Origin: Phoronis australis
Taxonomy: Eukaryota > Phoronida > Phoronidae
Length of the DNA stretch: 64,000 nt
Assembly: GCA_002633005.1 (NCBI GenBank)
Contig: NMRA01000114.1
Location: 120,724-184,723 of the forward strand
Direction: 5' to 3'
In this document: piece after piece, positions 20,412 through 32,589 of the stretch
Position numbering within the stretch: the first letter of the stretch is position 1
Layout: every line of letters starts with the position of its first letter
Made by a program: the position numbers and the translations under genes
The notes under the pieces: model-generated
What the model saw: only the letters and a program-made list of their open reading frames with translations
The model's database searches: none
Told to the model about the DNA's origin: nothing

Positions 20412-23400
20412 TAGTCGGTGGGCCAGATTTTGTAGGGCCTCTAGAAAATGGTTTTTGTGAGTACTTTAGGGGGGCAATTTTATTTTGGTGTTATTTAATT
20501 CATTTATTAGAGTGTTTTCAAAATCTAAAAAGTTCCCACATATAAAGTTGCACATTTTTAAGAAATTTGAGTTTGAAGTTACATAATAATCACCAAAGAG
20601 CTTAGTAAACTTATATTTGTAAAAACAACAGTTTTGGTGACTTTTTTGTAAAACAAGTAATATGGTCCCATCAGTGCCATTGTATTGAACAATATTACAC
20701 TCACATTACACGTTTTACTATTGTAAATTAATTGTAAACAGTGAAATTTAAAAAACGTAAAGAGACACCTAGTGGCAAAAATACAAACTAAGTCTGAATG
20801 TTTCTAGGAAGTTATTCTGGCATTGTCAGGCAACAAAAATAACACAAAACACTTGGGACTGGGCAAAATTTGTGCCTCAATGACTAAAACATTGACTAAT
20901 GGTGTAAAATACAGCTTGTTTGCATAATACACCAGAAATACGTTATAGTACAAAAACAATATACAGGTAGTTGAATGATCTCTGTGAATGTGCACAAAGA
21001 CTGTATGAAAATAATAGATTATTCTGACAGCGTTTATCAAGCAGTATGAGACAAATACATGACAATGATCAAAGTATGTACTTTCTATGACTTAATCAAC
21101 AAATAAAATTAACTTTTTAATACAAAAAAGGAAATAACGGGGTTGGAGGTCTATTTAGGGTTGGCTTGTCAAAGAACTATCCAATGTTATGCAGTCAGTG
21201 TTGCTGATGTTACTACAGTTGTCACAGCTGCACATTTCTGTACAGTTTGACCCAGCATTGCAGCACAAACTCAGTTTCCCAGCACACATGTTCTTTTTGC
21301 ACTTGCAGCGTTCATCGTTTAGTACTGTCAATGGAGATGCGGTCATTGCCATACATATTAACTGCAAAGCTCCACTGCCAAGGAGCCAACTATGGTCGAT
21401 TAGAGAGGGTACAGCACTGCACACTGGTGATTAGCCCGCAGGCAATGAAGGGTCAAACACTAAGTCCTTGTTTGGAGGCGGGCACTATTTGGGCAAACGT
21501 TTGATTCAAAATATGTTATAATGGGCTGTGTTAATTAGAGTCAGCAAGTGAATTATTGAACACTAGCCTCAATTCACTTTCGTATCTCTTAGTCGGGCAC
21601 AAACTACAACAGTGAGTAGCTTCAACAATATTTCTTAAGATTGCCTGTCCAAATAACTTCATGCACACCAGCTTTCTGAAGAACAGCTTCAAAGTCTTGC
21701 TTTAGTTTTGAAAGGCAAATGACATCTCCTTGTGTTAGAAGCTTCGATTCAATGAACTCCAAACAAAACTGTAGAAAAACATCTCTGAAAACTGTGAATT
21801 CGTCACTCTTCACAATCGTTGTCTTTCTATTTTTTATAGCATGATGATCTGTGGTACTTGGCTTCTAAGACACAAGGTCTTTATCTTTGAATTTCATTTG
21901 CATATTCAGGGCTCTGGACTGAGCTGTTGCTTGCGATACAAGTCCAACGAAAAAAACCCAAACTGTTAACACTAACTTAACATTCAACTATGAGTGAGTT
22001 GGCATGCAACTTTTTCAGACGGACTTATCAGGCACTGATCCACCACCAGCCTAACAAATTTACATGCCGTCTGATCTGTAGCCTAATAATGTTGATCGTC
22101 TAATAATTAGATCAGTTGATGCAACTGAAAATAAATCAGCTGATATACCAGTGCAGTGATTGAAATTTAATTTTTTTAAATCAGATGCTCAAACCATAGT
22201 CAATCAATTTACACTTAAGGTAATCGACGTTTGACAAAATGAACAGTGGCTTCCATCGTCCTCAAATTTTGACGGCGACGATGGCCACTTAGGCACTTTA
22301 ATTTAATTATCATTGCACCTACCTAAGTAATTAATGTTTACAAAAAATTGAGACTACGGCAGGGGATGACGGCCACTTGGGCATGTTGTTTGCAACCATC
22401 TACTCCATTTAACCTTCTCAAAAATGTTTGACTTGAAGTGCTTTAAAATCACACCCACAGTATATAACGCCATAGGATTATTCCTTAGCGCAAGCAGTGT
22501 AGATGTGGCAACTGAATGAAGTGTTCGAAAAACAGGATTGCAGGAGTATTTGTTTAAACTGGGAACAAATGAAAACATTAGCGACCTCCTCAGAGGCATC
22601 TCTCTACGCGGTACTTCTAAACTTATAGGAACATAATTTGCCGAAAAGTATCCGGCATATGGAGTACCTATGGTATGATCATCGACTCTACTTGGTCAGC
22701 AGTATTGTCTAAGGCCTAGGCAGCCAAGGGGCTGAACAAGTTAAAAAACAACTGGTGATAATACTGAAACACACATGGAAAACACCAATATGTATTTTTC
22801 AAAAACACGTACCTGTTTTTGAAAGCTATACTTCTTTCTCTTTCTTGAAATGTGGCCCATAATGTACTTTTCCTGCTAACAAATGATGCACTCATGTTTC
22901 AGAATGTTCCTATCTTGTTCAGGTTAATTGGGTGTTTCAGATTTTGGAAATATAATTGATTTTCTTGAGAAATCTTGGATAACATCTGTATCACTTTCAG
23001 CAACTTCAGCTTTAGTACTACTGTTGGTGCCTTGAAACGTTGCTATGCCGTTCTATGTCCTTTCAATTTTCTGGTCTAACACTTGGTCTTCTAGTCTACA
23101 GCACTCAGCAGTATACTGTGTAGGCTACACCAGGACATGCAGCTGTTTTCTGCACAAACGTTTGTGACACCTCTTCTTCTTTTTGATCTACTGATCTACA
23201 GAGTTCCACAGTCAATCAGCTTTCGTCAGGAAGCTTTCCTAAGCTTCTTTAGGCTCTGACATCACAATTTTGTGCTGTTTGATAAACCTTGAATTATACA
23301 GGCATCACACTCCATGGGAGCAGCCATATTGAAGTAACTAAGCACAACAATACAATCTGGCTCTCTGATTGGTCAATTCAATAGAAAAGCGCCATCAAGT

Positions 23401-23585
23401 GGCAGGAATGTGCATCAAATTTTGTGCAACAAAAACACCTTTTTTTAAAAAAATGTGCAAGTGTAGACGTGGGAACTTTTTGGAATTTGGTTTATAGGTA
23501 TATTATCTAGCCACATAGAAAAAACTAGGTTGCCCCCCGAAAGTACTCACAAGGATGAACGCTATGAGATCTGGCCCACCGACTA
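20412..23585 (-). mobile_element. Complete 3.2-kb TA-flanked transposon with cysteine-rich-tail ORF
   Basis: The left end TAGTCGGTGGGCCAGAT and the right end ATCTGGCCCACCGACTA are inverted repeats. The match continues inward for about 130 bp through GTGAGTACTTT(A/C)GGGGGGCAA and AAAAAGTTCCCAC. TA lies immediately outside the GTCGG/CCGAC ends on both sides, which fits a TA target duplication. The coding strand is minus, with the C-terminal cysteine-rich domain near the left end. A partial copy in the opposite orientation is at 35465-36236, and a more diverged relative at 7490-9620. I do not recognise a DDE triad, so the superfamily is unassigned. Confidence 0.85.
21155..21424 (-). pseudogene. 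Cysteine-rich C-terminal domain of the 20.4-kb transposon
   Basis: The 89-codon minus-strand frame has HSWLLGSGALQLI, then CKCKKNMC, LSLCCNAGSNC and CTEMCSCDNC, an array resembling tesmin/TSO1-like CXC domains. It shares the order and spacing of blocks with the relic at 7490-9620. The conserved Cys pattern here is intact. Upstream pieces of the same protein (21622-21813, containing KLKQDFEAVLQKAG, and 22354-22599) lie in other frames, so either introns or frameshifts separate them. Confidence 0.65.
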
Positions 23586-23847
23586 ATTAAAACATAGTTG
23601 TCGTATTCAACTTCCATCAAGTGCGCAGCCATTTTACAGGCTAATGTGGCACTGAACAGTTAGGCTGCGGCTGCGGCAATTTGCAGTCCCAAAATATTAA
23701 AATCTAGGGGTAGCTAGGTTTAAAATCATTTTAGTTAGATATTGCATGTAGGTCAAGTGTGTTTGAGAACATGTTGAGAATGAAAAAAGACTGTTTACTC
23801 GGCTGTAGTTGCACTCTTCTTCAAGATGGCGTCCCCTCGTTAGTTTT

Positions 23848-24180
23848 CATAATTTATGCAAATTAAGACCGCCATCATTCAAAAACCTACTTGTGCTCAT
23901 AGCTAGGATAAAAGCACCAAAGGTAAACTATATTGATGTTTTCTCCTATGTTTCTATGGTCAATTACTTTAATGAAGTCATTGTGTGCAAGATGTTGCAT
24001 AATAAATTTGCATAATTTATGCAATTAACGCCCACCATAAAAAATCTGTTTCTATTTGTGGCTGCCATACGGGGCATTCATGTAAATCACTTTGACATTT
24101 GCACCCATGTTTTTGTGGTGAATGAACTTATGGAAATCAGTTTGCTGGCCATTACATCATAAATTTGTATAACTTATAAC
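23848..24180 (+). repeat. Degenerate two-copy tandem repeat, period about 163 bp
   Basis: CATAATTTATGCAAATTAA at the start is repeated as CATAATTTATGCAATTAACG near 24010 and TATAACTTATAACTG near 24170. Each is preceded by ATAAATTTG from the second onward. The interiors are only loosely similar. An AAGATGGCG word, like a YY1 site, lies just upstream at 23823. Confidence 0.45.
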
Positions 24181-24189
24181 TGTAGCTCG

Positions 24190-26700
24190 TGATGTTAATT
24201 GCACTAACGTGAACTTTCGCATGATTGAAAGAGTGCATAGGAATAGAGAAATGACCACCTACGGTGGCCTAAAGATGACATCGCGCGTTTTTTTTTTGTT
24301 TTTTTTTTAATTATCTCAGGATCTCGAGATCCCTACTTAATTCTCTCGTGATCTCCATTCTATCAATATACTCTGTTTTGAGATGCATACCGCTCACAAC
24401 TAAAAAATTATCGTTTTCGCAACGAATAGTGGATAAAATTGAATGAATGGCAAGGGGCGTCGATAGGGGGTCTGCTATTTTGTCCCACACGGTCAATAGA
24501 GCTATCACGACGCATCAGTGCAACAAAACATTAATGAAAACGCTTATTTTTAGAACTTCCATATGTCAACTGTCCAGATAACGTGATCTGAGGGAAAGAC
24601 GGAACTTAGATTAATCAAAATACAACAGACTTACGTTTCTGATGTTAATGGAATGATTTGAAAGAAGCTCATTCCGCTTAAGATTTCAATATTACTAGTT
24701 TTGCTGGCTAGAAAACAAAATTAGAATTAGGCCTCTTACGGTTATACAATTGGTCTCACATGATAGGCCTTGTTTTCTGTTTAAGAATATTTTAATCTGT
24801 ATAGCATTGAAGCTGTTAGAGATGTGTTCAACAAAGGGCTGACACAAAAAGAATGTAGACATGCTCATTCCTTCTGCTATCGATCCAGATGCTGTGGCAA
24901 TGCGAGGAGCCAGAAGGCTGATTACGGTAAAGTCGCGTGATTTTCGGACACTGAAAATTAATTCCAAGAGAAAAAATCATTCTTGGACGAATCTCGCGAA
25001 ATATCATTTTGTGGTGTCCGAATTTGGCGGACCTCCAAATTTGGGTNTTCGTCACCGGCCCTAACCCTACCATGTTTATCTACCTTTTGATCGGCATACT
25101 TCCTTCCGAAAAACACTTAAAAAATATGTATACTTTACCGACGCACGAAAAAAATTCAATAAAAAAATTTAAAAAACCAACATATAATACAACTAATAGA
25201 CAAACTAAACCGTACACTAAAACATTGCTACAAATTAAATAAATAATAATTGAAAAATAAACTAATGAAATAAAAATAATAACAACAAAATGTGTTAAAC
25301 ATTTAAAACACTCGTGTAAATTGCTATCACATAATACTTTACATTTCGTTCTCTCGGCATAATTTAAACCTATTCCAACCGCGCTTAATTTACGGTAATG
25401 CGTCAACTTTTCTTTTCGTCTAGCATCGTGGTCGGGTATTTCCCACCAGGACGATTTTCGAATAGTCGGCTACTGTAGTGCCAGATAGGCGGACGTTATG
25501 ATCGATGAGATCACGTCTCACATGCCTGCTAAGTTGTCCACTGCCCAGGCGCGTATAGCTTAGTCATACGAAATCTGCGCTCGAGTGCCTCCAGAGCGAG
25601 GGCATGACCGGCTTAAGCTGTTTCCTTTAATTTTACGATTTTCATACACGTATATACTAGTCCATTTCGGTGTAATTAGGTCTAAGCCAATCACTCTAAC
25701 AGTTGTCCTTATCCGCTGAAGTAGGGTCGTTTTCATCTGCAACCCAGGATCCACTACACCCGGGCTATTAGTAGGCCTAAACAGTATCCATGTCACTGCG
25801 CCAAGTTTTTGAAAACGCGTCACTCACACTAGCAGGTTACATCTGCCCGTTTAGGCGTATAAATCATATCAGATTACCAGTAATGTCTGACATATTTTAA
25901 CACAAAATTTTTAATTTACGATTTCAAAATCTTGTAACCTTTCATTTTGTTAACCTATATTGCACGCAAATGTGCCTAACCTACTTCCTAAAATTTTGCC
26001 ACCAAAGCACACTGGGATCAGACTAGCCCAAATTCAGTTGCAGCGCTCATTGACCCAGATTTCATGGTAATGGACCAGCCTGTGGTTTCACTCTTATGTA
26101 ATTACATAATAACTTGTTGCATAGTGCTGATGACCTCGTGCCAGCAATGGAACTTTCTGGACTAAATTTTCATGATACCAGAACCCTAGGCTTAATTGCA
26201 TTTACTAAGTAGTTGTGACCATCTTTTCCTGACATCGACAGCACAAATGTTATTTGTCCTTTTGCTTAGCTCTAGGATATTCGTTGAACTCAATGATAGG
26301 GTGCTAGGCCTTTACTGCCAATCATATTTTGTAGACCAAGTTGCTTCCTGATTTGTGTACTTGATGTTGTCTATTTTATACAACTCGGGGTATCATTATT
26401 CCTGAGAGCCTGTTGCTCTCTCCTCTCTCGTATAGTTGTGTTCTGCAGGATTTTTATAGATATTTTATTTTTCTTAGACATATACATGTAGTAGACATGC
26501 AAGTTTCCGTATGAAGGTCTGTCTGTGGCAGATACCTTGATACATGGTTTTAATTAATGATTTTTATCAATCGGTCAGTTTTCATCTTTAAAGCACCAGC
26601 AAATAAATAGGACTGTTTGAATAATGATTTTAGATCTGTTCATAATATTTATATGAAATGACATCTCCCATGCTGATGGTCCTTTACCTTTCCTGCACCA
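24190..26700. other. Spacer with no recognisable gene
   Basis: Long AT-rich stretch with no exon or element ends that I can support. A single N at 25047 sits between two unrelated-looking contexts and may mark an assembly join. The minus-strand frame at 25080-25406 is low-complexity hydrophobic translation of AT-rich DNA. Confidence 0.45.
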
Positions 26701-26724
26701 TTACTTCTTTCCTAACTTATATAA

Positions 26725-27075
26725 AAAATAAAAAAATAAAAACAAATCAAACTATTTTTAAAAAAACTAAATAACAAATATAAAAACTAAATAAAATATA
26801 TATTTAAAAAGTAAAATAATATTAAAAAATAAATAAATAAAATATTTTAAAACTTACATAAAATATTAAAAAAACACACAAATGAAAATATAAGAAATAA
26901 AAAATAAAAACCAATCAAACTATTTAAAAAATAACAAATATAAAAACTAAATAAAAACTGTATATTTAAAAAAGTAAAATAATATTAAACAAATCAATAA
27001 ATAAAAAAATATTTTAAAATTTACATAAAATATTAAAAAACACAAATGAAAATATAAAAAAACTAAATAAAAATG
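26725..27075 (+). repeat. AT-rich two-copy tandem repeat
   Basis: Almost pure A/T sequence in which AAATATAAAAACTAAATAAAA, AGTAAAATAATATTAAA, TACATAAAATATTAAAAAA and CACAAATGAAAATATAA recur in the same order about 180 bp apart. It is a low-complexity duplication with no coding potential. Confidence 0.8.
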
Positions 27076-27399
27076 TTTTATTAAAAGAAATCTGCAATCT
27101 TTCTGTTCTCAGTACAATTTTGCAGCGAGTTTCCCTAACAGCCCATGCTTCCGTGTGAGGTCACTCCCCAGCCATTGTCACAACGCTTACCTCTTCTGGT
27201 ACGCAAGTTAATTGTTCCACCGCAATACCAACACCTTCGCACATAGGAACCTGAACGTCAGTTCTCTTCGGCTGCTCTACCCTAGCTCATATATGTACAT
27301 GATGCATTAGATTCGTAATAATTGGGGGGGCACTAAACTTGGGGTACTAAAGTGTGCCCTAAACCGGCTGAATTTGGCTAGGATTTGCCGCGATATGAG

Positions 27400-28330
27400 T
27401 GAGGGTTAGTTGACCTTTGGGGGCGGCTTGGACCCGGGGAAAGCCCGGCCGGGAGTGTAGGGTGGTCCTGTTCCAAGCGATGCTCGGGTGGGAACCACCG
27501 CAGGTCCAGGTAGGTTTGTGCTTGCACCGTTATGAGGTGCAATTTCCCTTGTAGTTAAGGCATAGCAGTGTCTGCTAGGTGAGTGTGGTATGGGGTCAGT
27601 AGAGGTGCCTGTAATGTGCAGCAATCACAACTTTCTCTCGGCGACCAGGGTGTGGCTGGGCTTCGAGCTTGGCGGGAGCGGTACTGTTCACCGTGAGGTA
27701 TCCAATCTGTCCTCGTGTGCCGTGCCCCAAGTCTAACATCGTGCCTGCATCCCGGAGGGCGGGGGGGGGCAGCTTCACTGCATATGGAGTCAAATCCGGG
27801 ACTGGTATTAGTCCTTTTCTCATTGGTTGTGACTACCTTTTTCTCCCATCCCCTGTCACTCCCCTACCAGGGTCAGGGCCCCCACGTGAGTTGTGGCGGT
27901 GGACAGGATTGTTCATCCATGAACAACCCTGCCCATGTGGCACATACTGAGCCACAACACCACGTTCCTTACAATATCTCTTTTTATCACTCCGGCTGGT
28001 CTGCTCACTCAGCTTGTCCGGAACCTGCTTTGCAGGTTGTTATAGCCCAGTTGGCTGTTTGGTGTACCCACTTGGTACTTTATATGATGTTTGCCCCTTT
28101 GGCAGTTTGTACCCACTTGGTACTTGTTATTGAATTTGCCGCTTTGCTCGACCCAGTTGGTAGGCAATCGGCCAATACCCATTTGGTATTATGTACCCAT
28201 TTGGTACTATGCTAACCTGTGCCACTTAGTATCCGATACTCAGTTACACTTTGGGTATCGGAAATGTGTGTGTGTTATCTCTTGTAATTAAGGAACCCAT
28301 CTGGTTCCTTCTGTGAAATTTTTATTTGTA
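27400..28330 (+). repeat. GC-rich dispersed repeat with palindrome array
   Basis: An abrupt GC-rich island (27410-27900) follows the AT-rich tract and runs into a series of short palindromes. The segment ACTGAGCCACAACACCACGTT...CACTCCGGCTGGTCTGCTCA (27945-28010) recurs at 40262-40322, so at least this part is an interspersed repeat. Open frames on both strands match nothing I know. It may be a 5' or 3' untranslated part of a retroelement. Confidence 0.5.
28064..28207 (+). repeat. Array of 15-bp palindromes, consensus GTACCCAYTTGGTAC
   Basis: Units lie at 28064-28078, 28109-28123, 28175-28189 (ATACCCATTTGGTAT) and 28193-28207. There is a half-matching unit at 28151-28162 and related palindromes TTGCCCCTTTGGCAG (28091), AACCTGCTTTGCAGGTT (about 28022) and GGAACCCATCTGGTTCC (about 28291). 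Bases change on both arms together in several units (GTAC to ATAT), keeping the pairing. Confidence 0.85.
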
Positions 28331-29208
28331 GAGCTGTGACCCTGAAATTCCCAATACAACTTAAAATATTGATTATTCTTGTTGTTTTATTTGTCCCCAA
28401 TAAGGTATATATTAACAATGACGTAACCTGAACTTTAACATGGTTGGCTCAACAAAGGAAAAACGAATGAATACGCTATGCATTATATTATACTATAAGA
28501 AAGATCACATTACAAAGGGTCAGAATAAATATTGATTAAGTAATTAGTAAGAATAGATCCATTTTGAGTTGTCCAGAATTTGTGCATATGTGCTTCTAAA
28601 TCATGGGGTCAAATGTGCTAACATGTGTTTTAACGGAAAATCTATTTTAAGACGGTGTTTACAACTTTGGGTTCTGGTGTCAAAGCACTCTAGAGACTCT
28701 AAAAATTTCTGAGAACAAATTGTAATAGCCAATGATATGATTAGATAAGATCATGCGGTTTTTATAAGCCAATCACTAATTAAATAAGTAGAATATTATA
28801 ATATGCGCTTAAGTCAAGAAGATATTCAGATGCGCTATAGTAGTTGAAGCATAAGGACTTGTTACAGTGTACACAGGAAATTGTACAACGTAGCCTTCCT
28901 GTGGATAATTCTAGAGAATATCTTGGCAAGGGCAAGGGTTAACGAACAGGAAGTTAACTAAGAGCTTGTCACTATCATCGTGGGTAGTAAGATGCTGCGT
29001 GAAGTGTTTCGTCACCAGAGACTGTGACCAGCAAGAAGAATCGTCGGTAGAAGAAATTGCCTGCAAGTGTTGCATCATCAGAGACGGCGACCAGTAAGTA
29101 CACGGTCGCAATACAGTGTGTGTAGTTCGAAGATTCACCAACAGGACAGTCATCCAACAAGCGGAGAGTCGTAACTTGGATAGCAGATAAGAAATTTCAT
29201 TATTTTAT

Positions 29209-29235
29209 TGATTGATTGATTGATTGATTGATTAA
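29209..29235 (+). repeat. (GATT)n microsatellite
   Basis: About six uninterrupted GATT units within direct repeat copy 1. The other copy has only two to three units at 38024-38033. Confidence 0.9.
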
Positions 29236-29279
29236 AGTAATCTTTAAAGAAGGTGCTTGCGTAATTACTCTTCATTTAA

Positions 29280-31248
29280 GGTAGGTGTATACACTGATCA
29301 AATCTCCAGGTTCCTAACTAAAATGAGTAAAAAGGGAGTTTTAACTAGTTAGATATGACTCTGAAAGTGACAAAAATCGAAAAAAAAAGTTTTTTTGTAG
29401 TTCGTTTTTTTAAAAAATCGTATTTTTTAATTTTCAAAAAATCCAATTTTACCTCGAATTTTTATTCAAAATGCACAAGGATCATCATCAACCGTTTCCT
29501 TACGCAATATTCTACTCATCCATACCAAATATATGTACAAAATCATTATGGTCTTGATTTTGTTGCATTTTTTGTGTGTGAGTTGGGGCAAGCACGCCAC
29601 TTTTTGTCATTTGGTCACTTTCCGTCTAATAACTAAAAATATGGTCCATTTATCAAAAAAACCCTGGCACGCGATTTTACTTCAGTCCTAGAGGATTTCA
29701 AATTTGCAACTTTCGTAAAAATTGACCCACGTGTTGTGGAAAAATAGGCCCGAGAATCTTGTCACTATCCTGAAATCACGAGCCGAGAAAAACGGCTTTG
29801 AAGTTAAGCGGTCATCGAATGCCACTTGAAATCAAATTTCGTTCAGAATGCTTGGTCATTATGTTCCAATTTTTGTTGAAGTACTAGAAATAATGCTGAT
29901 ATTTACTTTATATTTAGAAAATGTGACATACCTGTTTGTTTACAGCGTAATTTTAATCATTTTTTCGAACTTGTGAAGCACGACAGACGACCAAAACAAA
30001 TATGGCTGTCACGTGGGCGGAGCTTAGCGTTGATCTATATTTTCTGCTGTACTTGTGTGCAGACCACACATTAAGACCATGTGTTGATTGTTTATACGAT
30101 TCATCTGAACTCTCCACTCAGTTAGTAAAAGACTCTCTAACTATATTACGCAGACCTATTTGTTACTATTCCAATATTGTCATCAACCAATATATGTGTT
30201 ATATCAAATCGCCGCGTTAATGCCTACATAACAATATTGGCGACAAGGATAAAGAACTACTTTCATAGTATTGGTTCAATATTTTTACGTGCCTGTACCG
30301 AATGGACTTCGGGATAAGAAAATATCACTTTCTGCGCAAATAGCGTCGCTTGGGTGAGATTCCCAAGTTACTAAAGTTTCTTATATTGCTTTCCTCTTAA
30401 ATCGTATAATATCATGAGTTTTAATTCAGGGTTAGGTTTGAATCTATGCACTAGAAAATTTTTGTTATGTTGAACACTGAGTCATTTCTCTAATTCTTTG
30501 GCTTACGGCCAGTGGCAAGTTAAAAAATCCTCTGGGTTTGACAGCCTAGTTTCTCCACGGCGTGTTCCCAGCACAGAAGCACAGTTATATCTGCGAAGAC
30601 TTTACTCTGACGGCATGTAGTTGTCCATGTGTCGCGCGCGCGGCTTGTCTTCACAGCGCGTGCATGCACTCTCACCGAATTGTGCAACACCACCCACGTC
30701 GACACTCAGCGTCCTCTCGCAAGACACCTGACCTTATATTACCGACTTCTGTTATACATGCACAATTTCTGCACGGACTCCTCAAGCTGAGTGCAGTGAT
30801 GGCTTCGGTAGGGCTTGGCGTACTCAACTTGATTTTTTTGCAGATAGACTAACAGGCTCAGCCTCGGAACAGGAGCTAGTTCACCATTTCACTACCAACT
30901 TCCACATGGTCAAAAATAGAATTATTTTATTCTTGGTCTTGCTTCAACACCAATATCAGCTGGTACAGCGCTATCGATTGCCCGGTTACGCAATGCTTGT
31001 TGACAGGGTTAGATTAGAGCTAGTGTCCTTGTATATAAGCTCCGCCCCAGTTGTCAATCACTGAGCTGGTGAGCACTTAAGCCATATGACTTACTGAGGC
31101 TTGGTCAAATATAGCTAAAAAAAACAACTTTGGATTTTGAGAATGATTTTATTTTTCTTCAGTATACTGTGCATCAAGAATTAAAGATAAGGATGACATA
31201 AAAATGTAAAAAACAGTCAAAATTAATTTTTTTGTGTATCCACCTACC
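29280..31248 (+). mobile_element. 1.97-kb element inserted at TTAA (Kolobok/piggyBac-like target)
   Basis: The ends GGTAGGTGTATACAC and GTGTATCCACCTACC are inverted repeats. TTAA lies on both sides (29276-29279 and 31249-31252). The paralogous host sequence at 38050-38090 lacks the insertion and gives the empty site. TTAA duplication is shared by piggyBac and Kolobok elements. The GG start suits Kolobok better than the CCC start of piggyBac. No transposase is recognisable, so it is non-autonomous. Near 30233 it carries ATATTGGCGACAAGGAT, a phrase like the start of the internal region of Ty3/Gypsy elements. It may therefore itself contain an LTR fragment. Confidence 0.85.
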
Positions 31249-32589
31249 TTAAGTTTGTAATTGATTATTTTATTAACAACAGGGTTCACTAGTCGAATTA
31301 GTGGTTATCATACAATAAATTAATTCCTGGATTTAATTATTCACTCTCCATCTACGCACAATCTCAGAGCATAGCTATCTTTTAAACAAACCCACTGTCA
31401 ATCTCTGACACAAAGTAAAGCAAGAACTAAAAATCAAGAATAAAAATGGCTAGGCAGGCGCAACTATATGGTTGTATGATTGAAGTTCATTATACAGCGC
31501 AGGGAAACAAGTATCGGGGATGAAAGGAAAGCCACATATCTCTGACACTTTTAAAATTTTAAAACTTTAGCGATGCTGAGGTGCACAGATTGACCATTTT
31601 TCTGAATATTTTTGTAACAGTGAATTTTTGTGGCTCAGGAAAAGGCGTGTATGGAGTGAGTAAATATCTTTTCAGTTATGTTTCGTGGAATAAATAATAT
31701 AACTATTAATAATTTTTGGAAGAAAGTTGCTTAGGCTCTTGGCTTGAGTTAGTGGTATTGGTAATAATGGGTTGAGCGGTGGAATTAGTACAAAAATTGG
31801 CGTATCTTGAGGAGACATTTCGTTTGGGTGAATCAAGATTGATATCATCATGAAAATCTGAGAAATATGGGGTAAGAGCTTATCACAAGACTTAAACAAA
31901 AATTTTAGACAGGATATATGAAAAATTTTGTTGAAGGAAAGAAGATTCAGAGACTAAAATAACTGGTCAGTGTGATCTAAGAAGTATGATGAGGTATATT
32001 TCGAACAGCACGTTTTTGTAATGCTTGTAATCGAAGACAGTTGTGGAAATACCAGCATGTTACATCAAAAATAAAGTGTGGTAAAATGAAAGCTTCAGGT
32101 TTGTAGCTCCTCAGTTCGGTTTTAACCATACATTAATAGAGCATAAAAATATTTCCAGATGATCAGTGCAATGGGCCCACATGCGAGGCCTGCGCACGTC
32201 TGGTACAACGTGTATCAGTCGCCTGCAATTATTTTTTAAAGCTTCATGAATCAAAACGAGAACATGTTGATGAAACGTTCCTTTTAACATGTGCAGTACT
32301 CCACATGTTTTATCAGTCTTGTAGATTCGTCCTCGTGCAACAATGGCAGGAAGTACAGTCATAAAGTCTTAGTCTTTCAAACACGGATACTACCCATTGA
32401 CACACAATGTTGACTAAAGCACAAGAAACAGCTCTATTTGCAACCTTGGAATCGGATGCTTTCAGAGACAAGTTACAACAAACTTAATGATTCTGGGCGG
32501 ATTTTCAAAAAACTCAACAATCTGTGAACAAATCCAGGAAAACTGCATGAAGTAGCGGCCAAAAAACATAGGACATTGACCAGCTAAAT

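Larger units (their letters stand above)
28656..31410 (+). repeat. Direct repeat copy 1 of the composite block
   Basis: It starts TGTTTACAACTTTGGGTTCTG and ends ACCCACTGTCAATCTCTGACA, matching 36248-38229 on the same strand. Excluding the insertion at 29280-31248 the unit is about 790 bp. Shared words include GATGCGCTATAGTAGTTGAAG, GGCAAGGGCAAGGGTTAACG and TTGGATAGCAGATAAG. The TG...CA ends resemble a long terminal repeat. I see no primer-binding site or gag-pol between the copies, so I prefer a DNA-transposon interior. Confidence 0.75.

Noticed and set aside
24695-24967. 90-codon minus-strand frame as an exon
   Set aside because: No family resemblance, no splice signals at sensible positions, and overlapping frames on the other strand are equally open.
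25062-25073. CCCTAACCCTAC as telomere-like repeat
   Set aside because: Less than two units, no array, next to an ambiguous base.
27715-28215. 166-codon plus-strand open frame as a gene
   Set aside because: Its second half is the translation of the short palindrome array and its first half is a GC-rich interspersed repeat. No splice or domain support.
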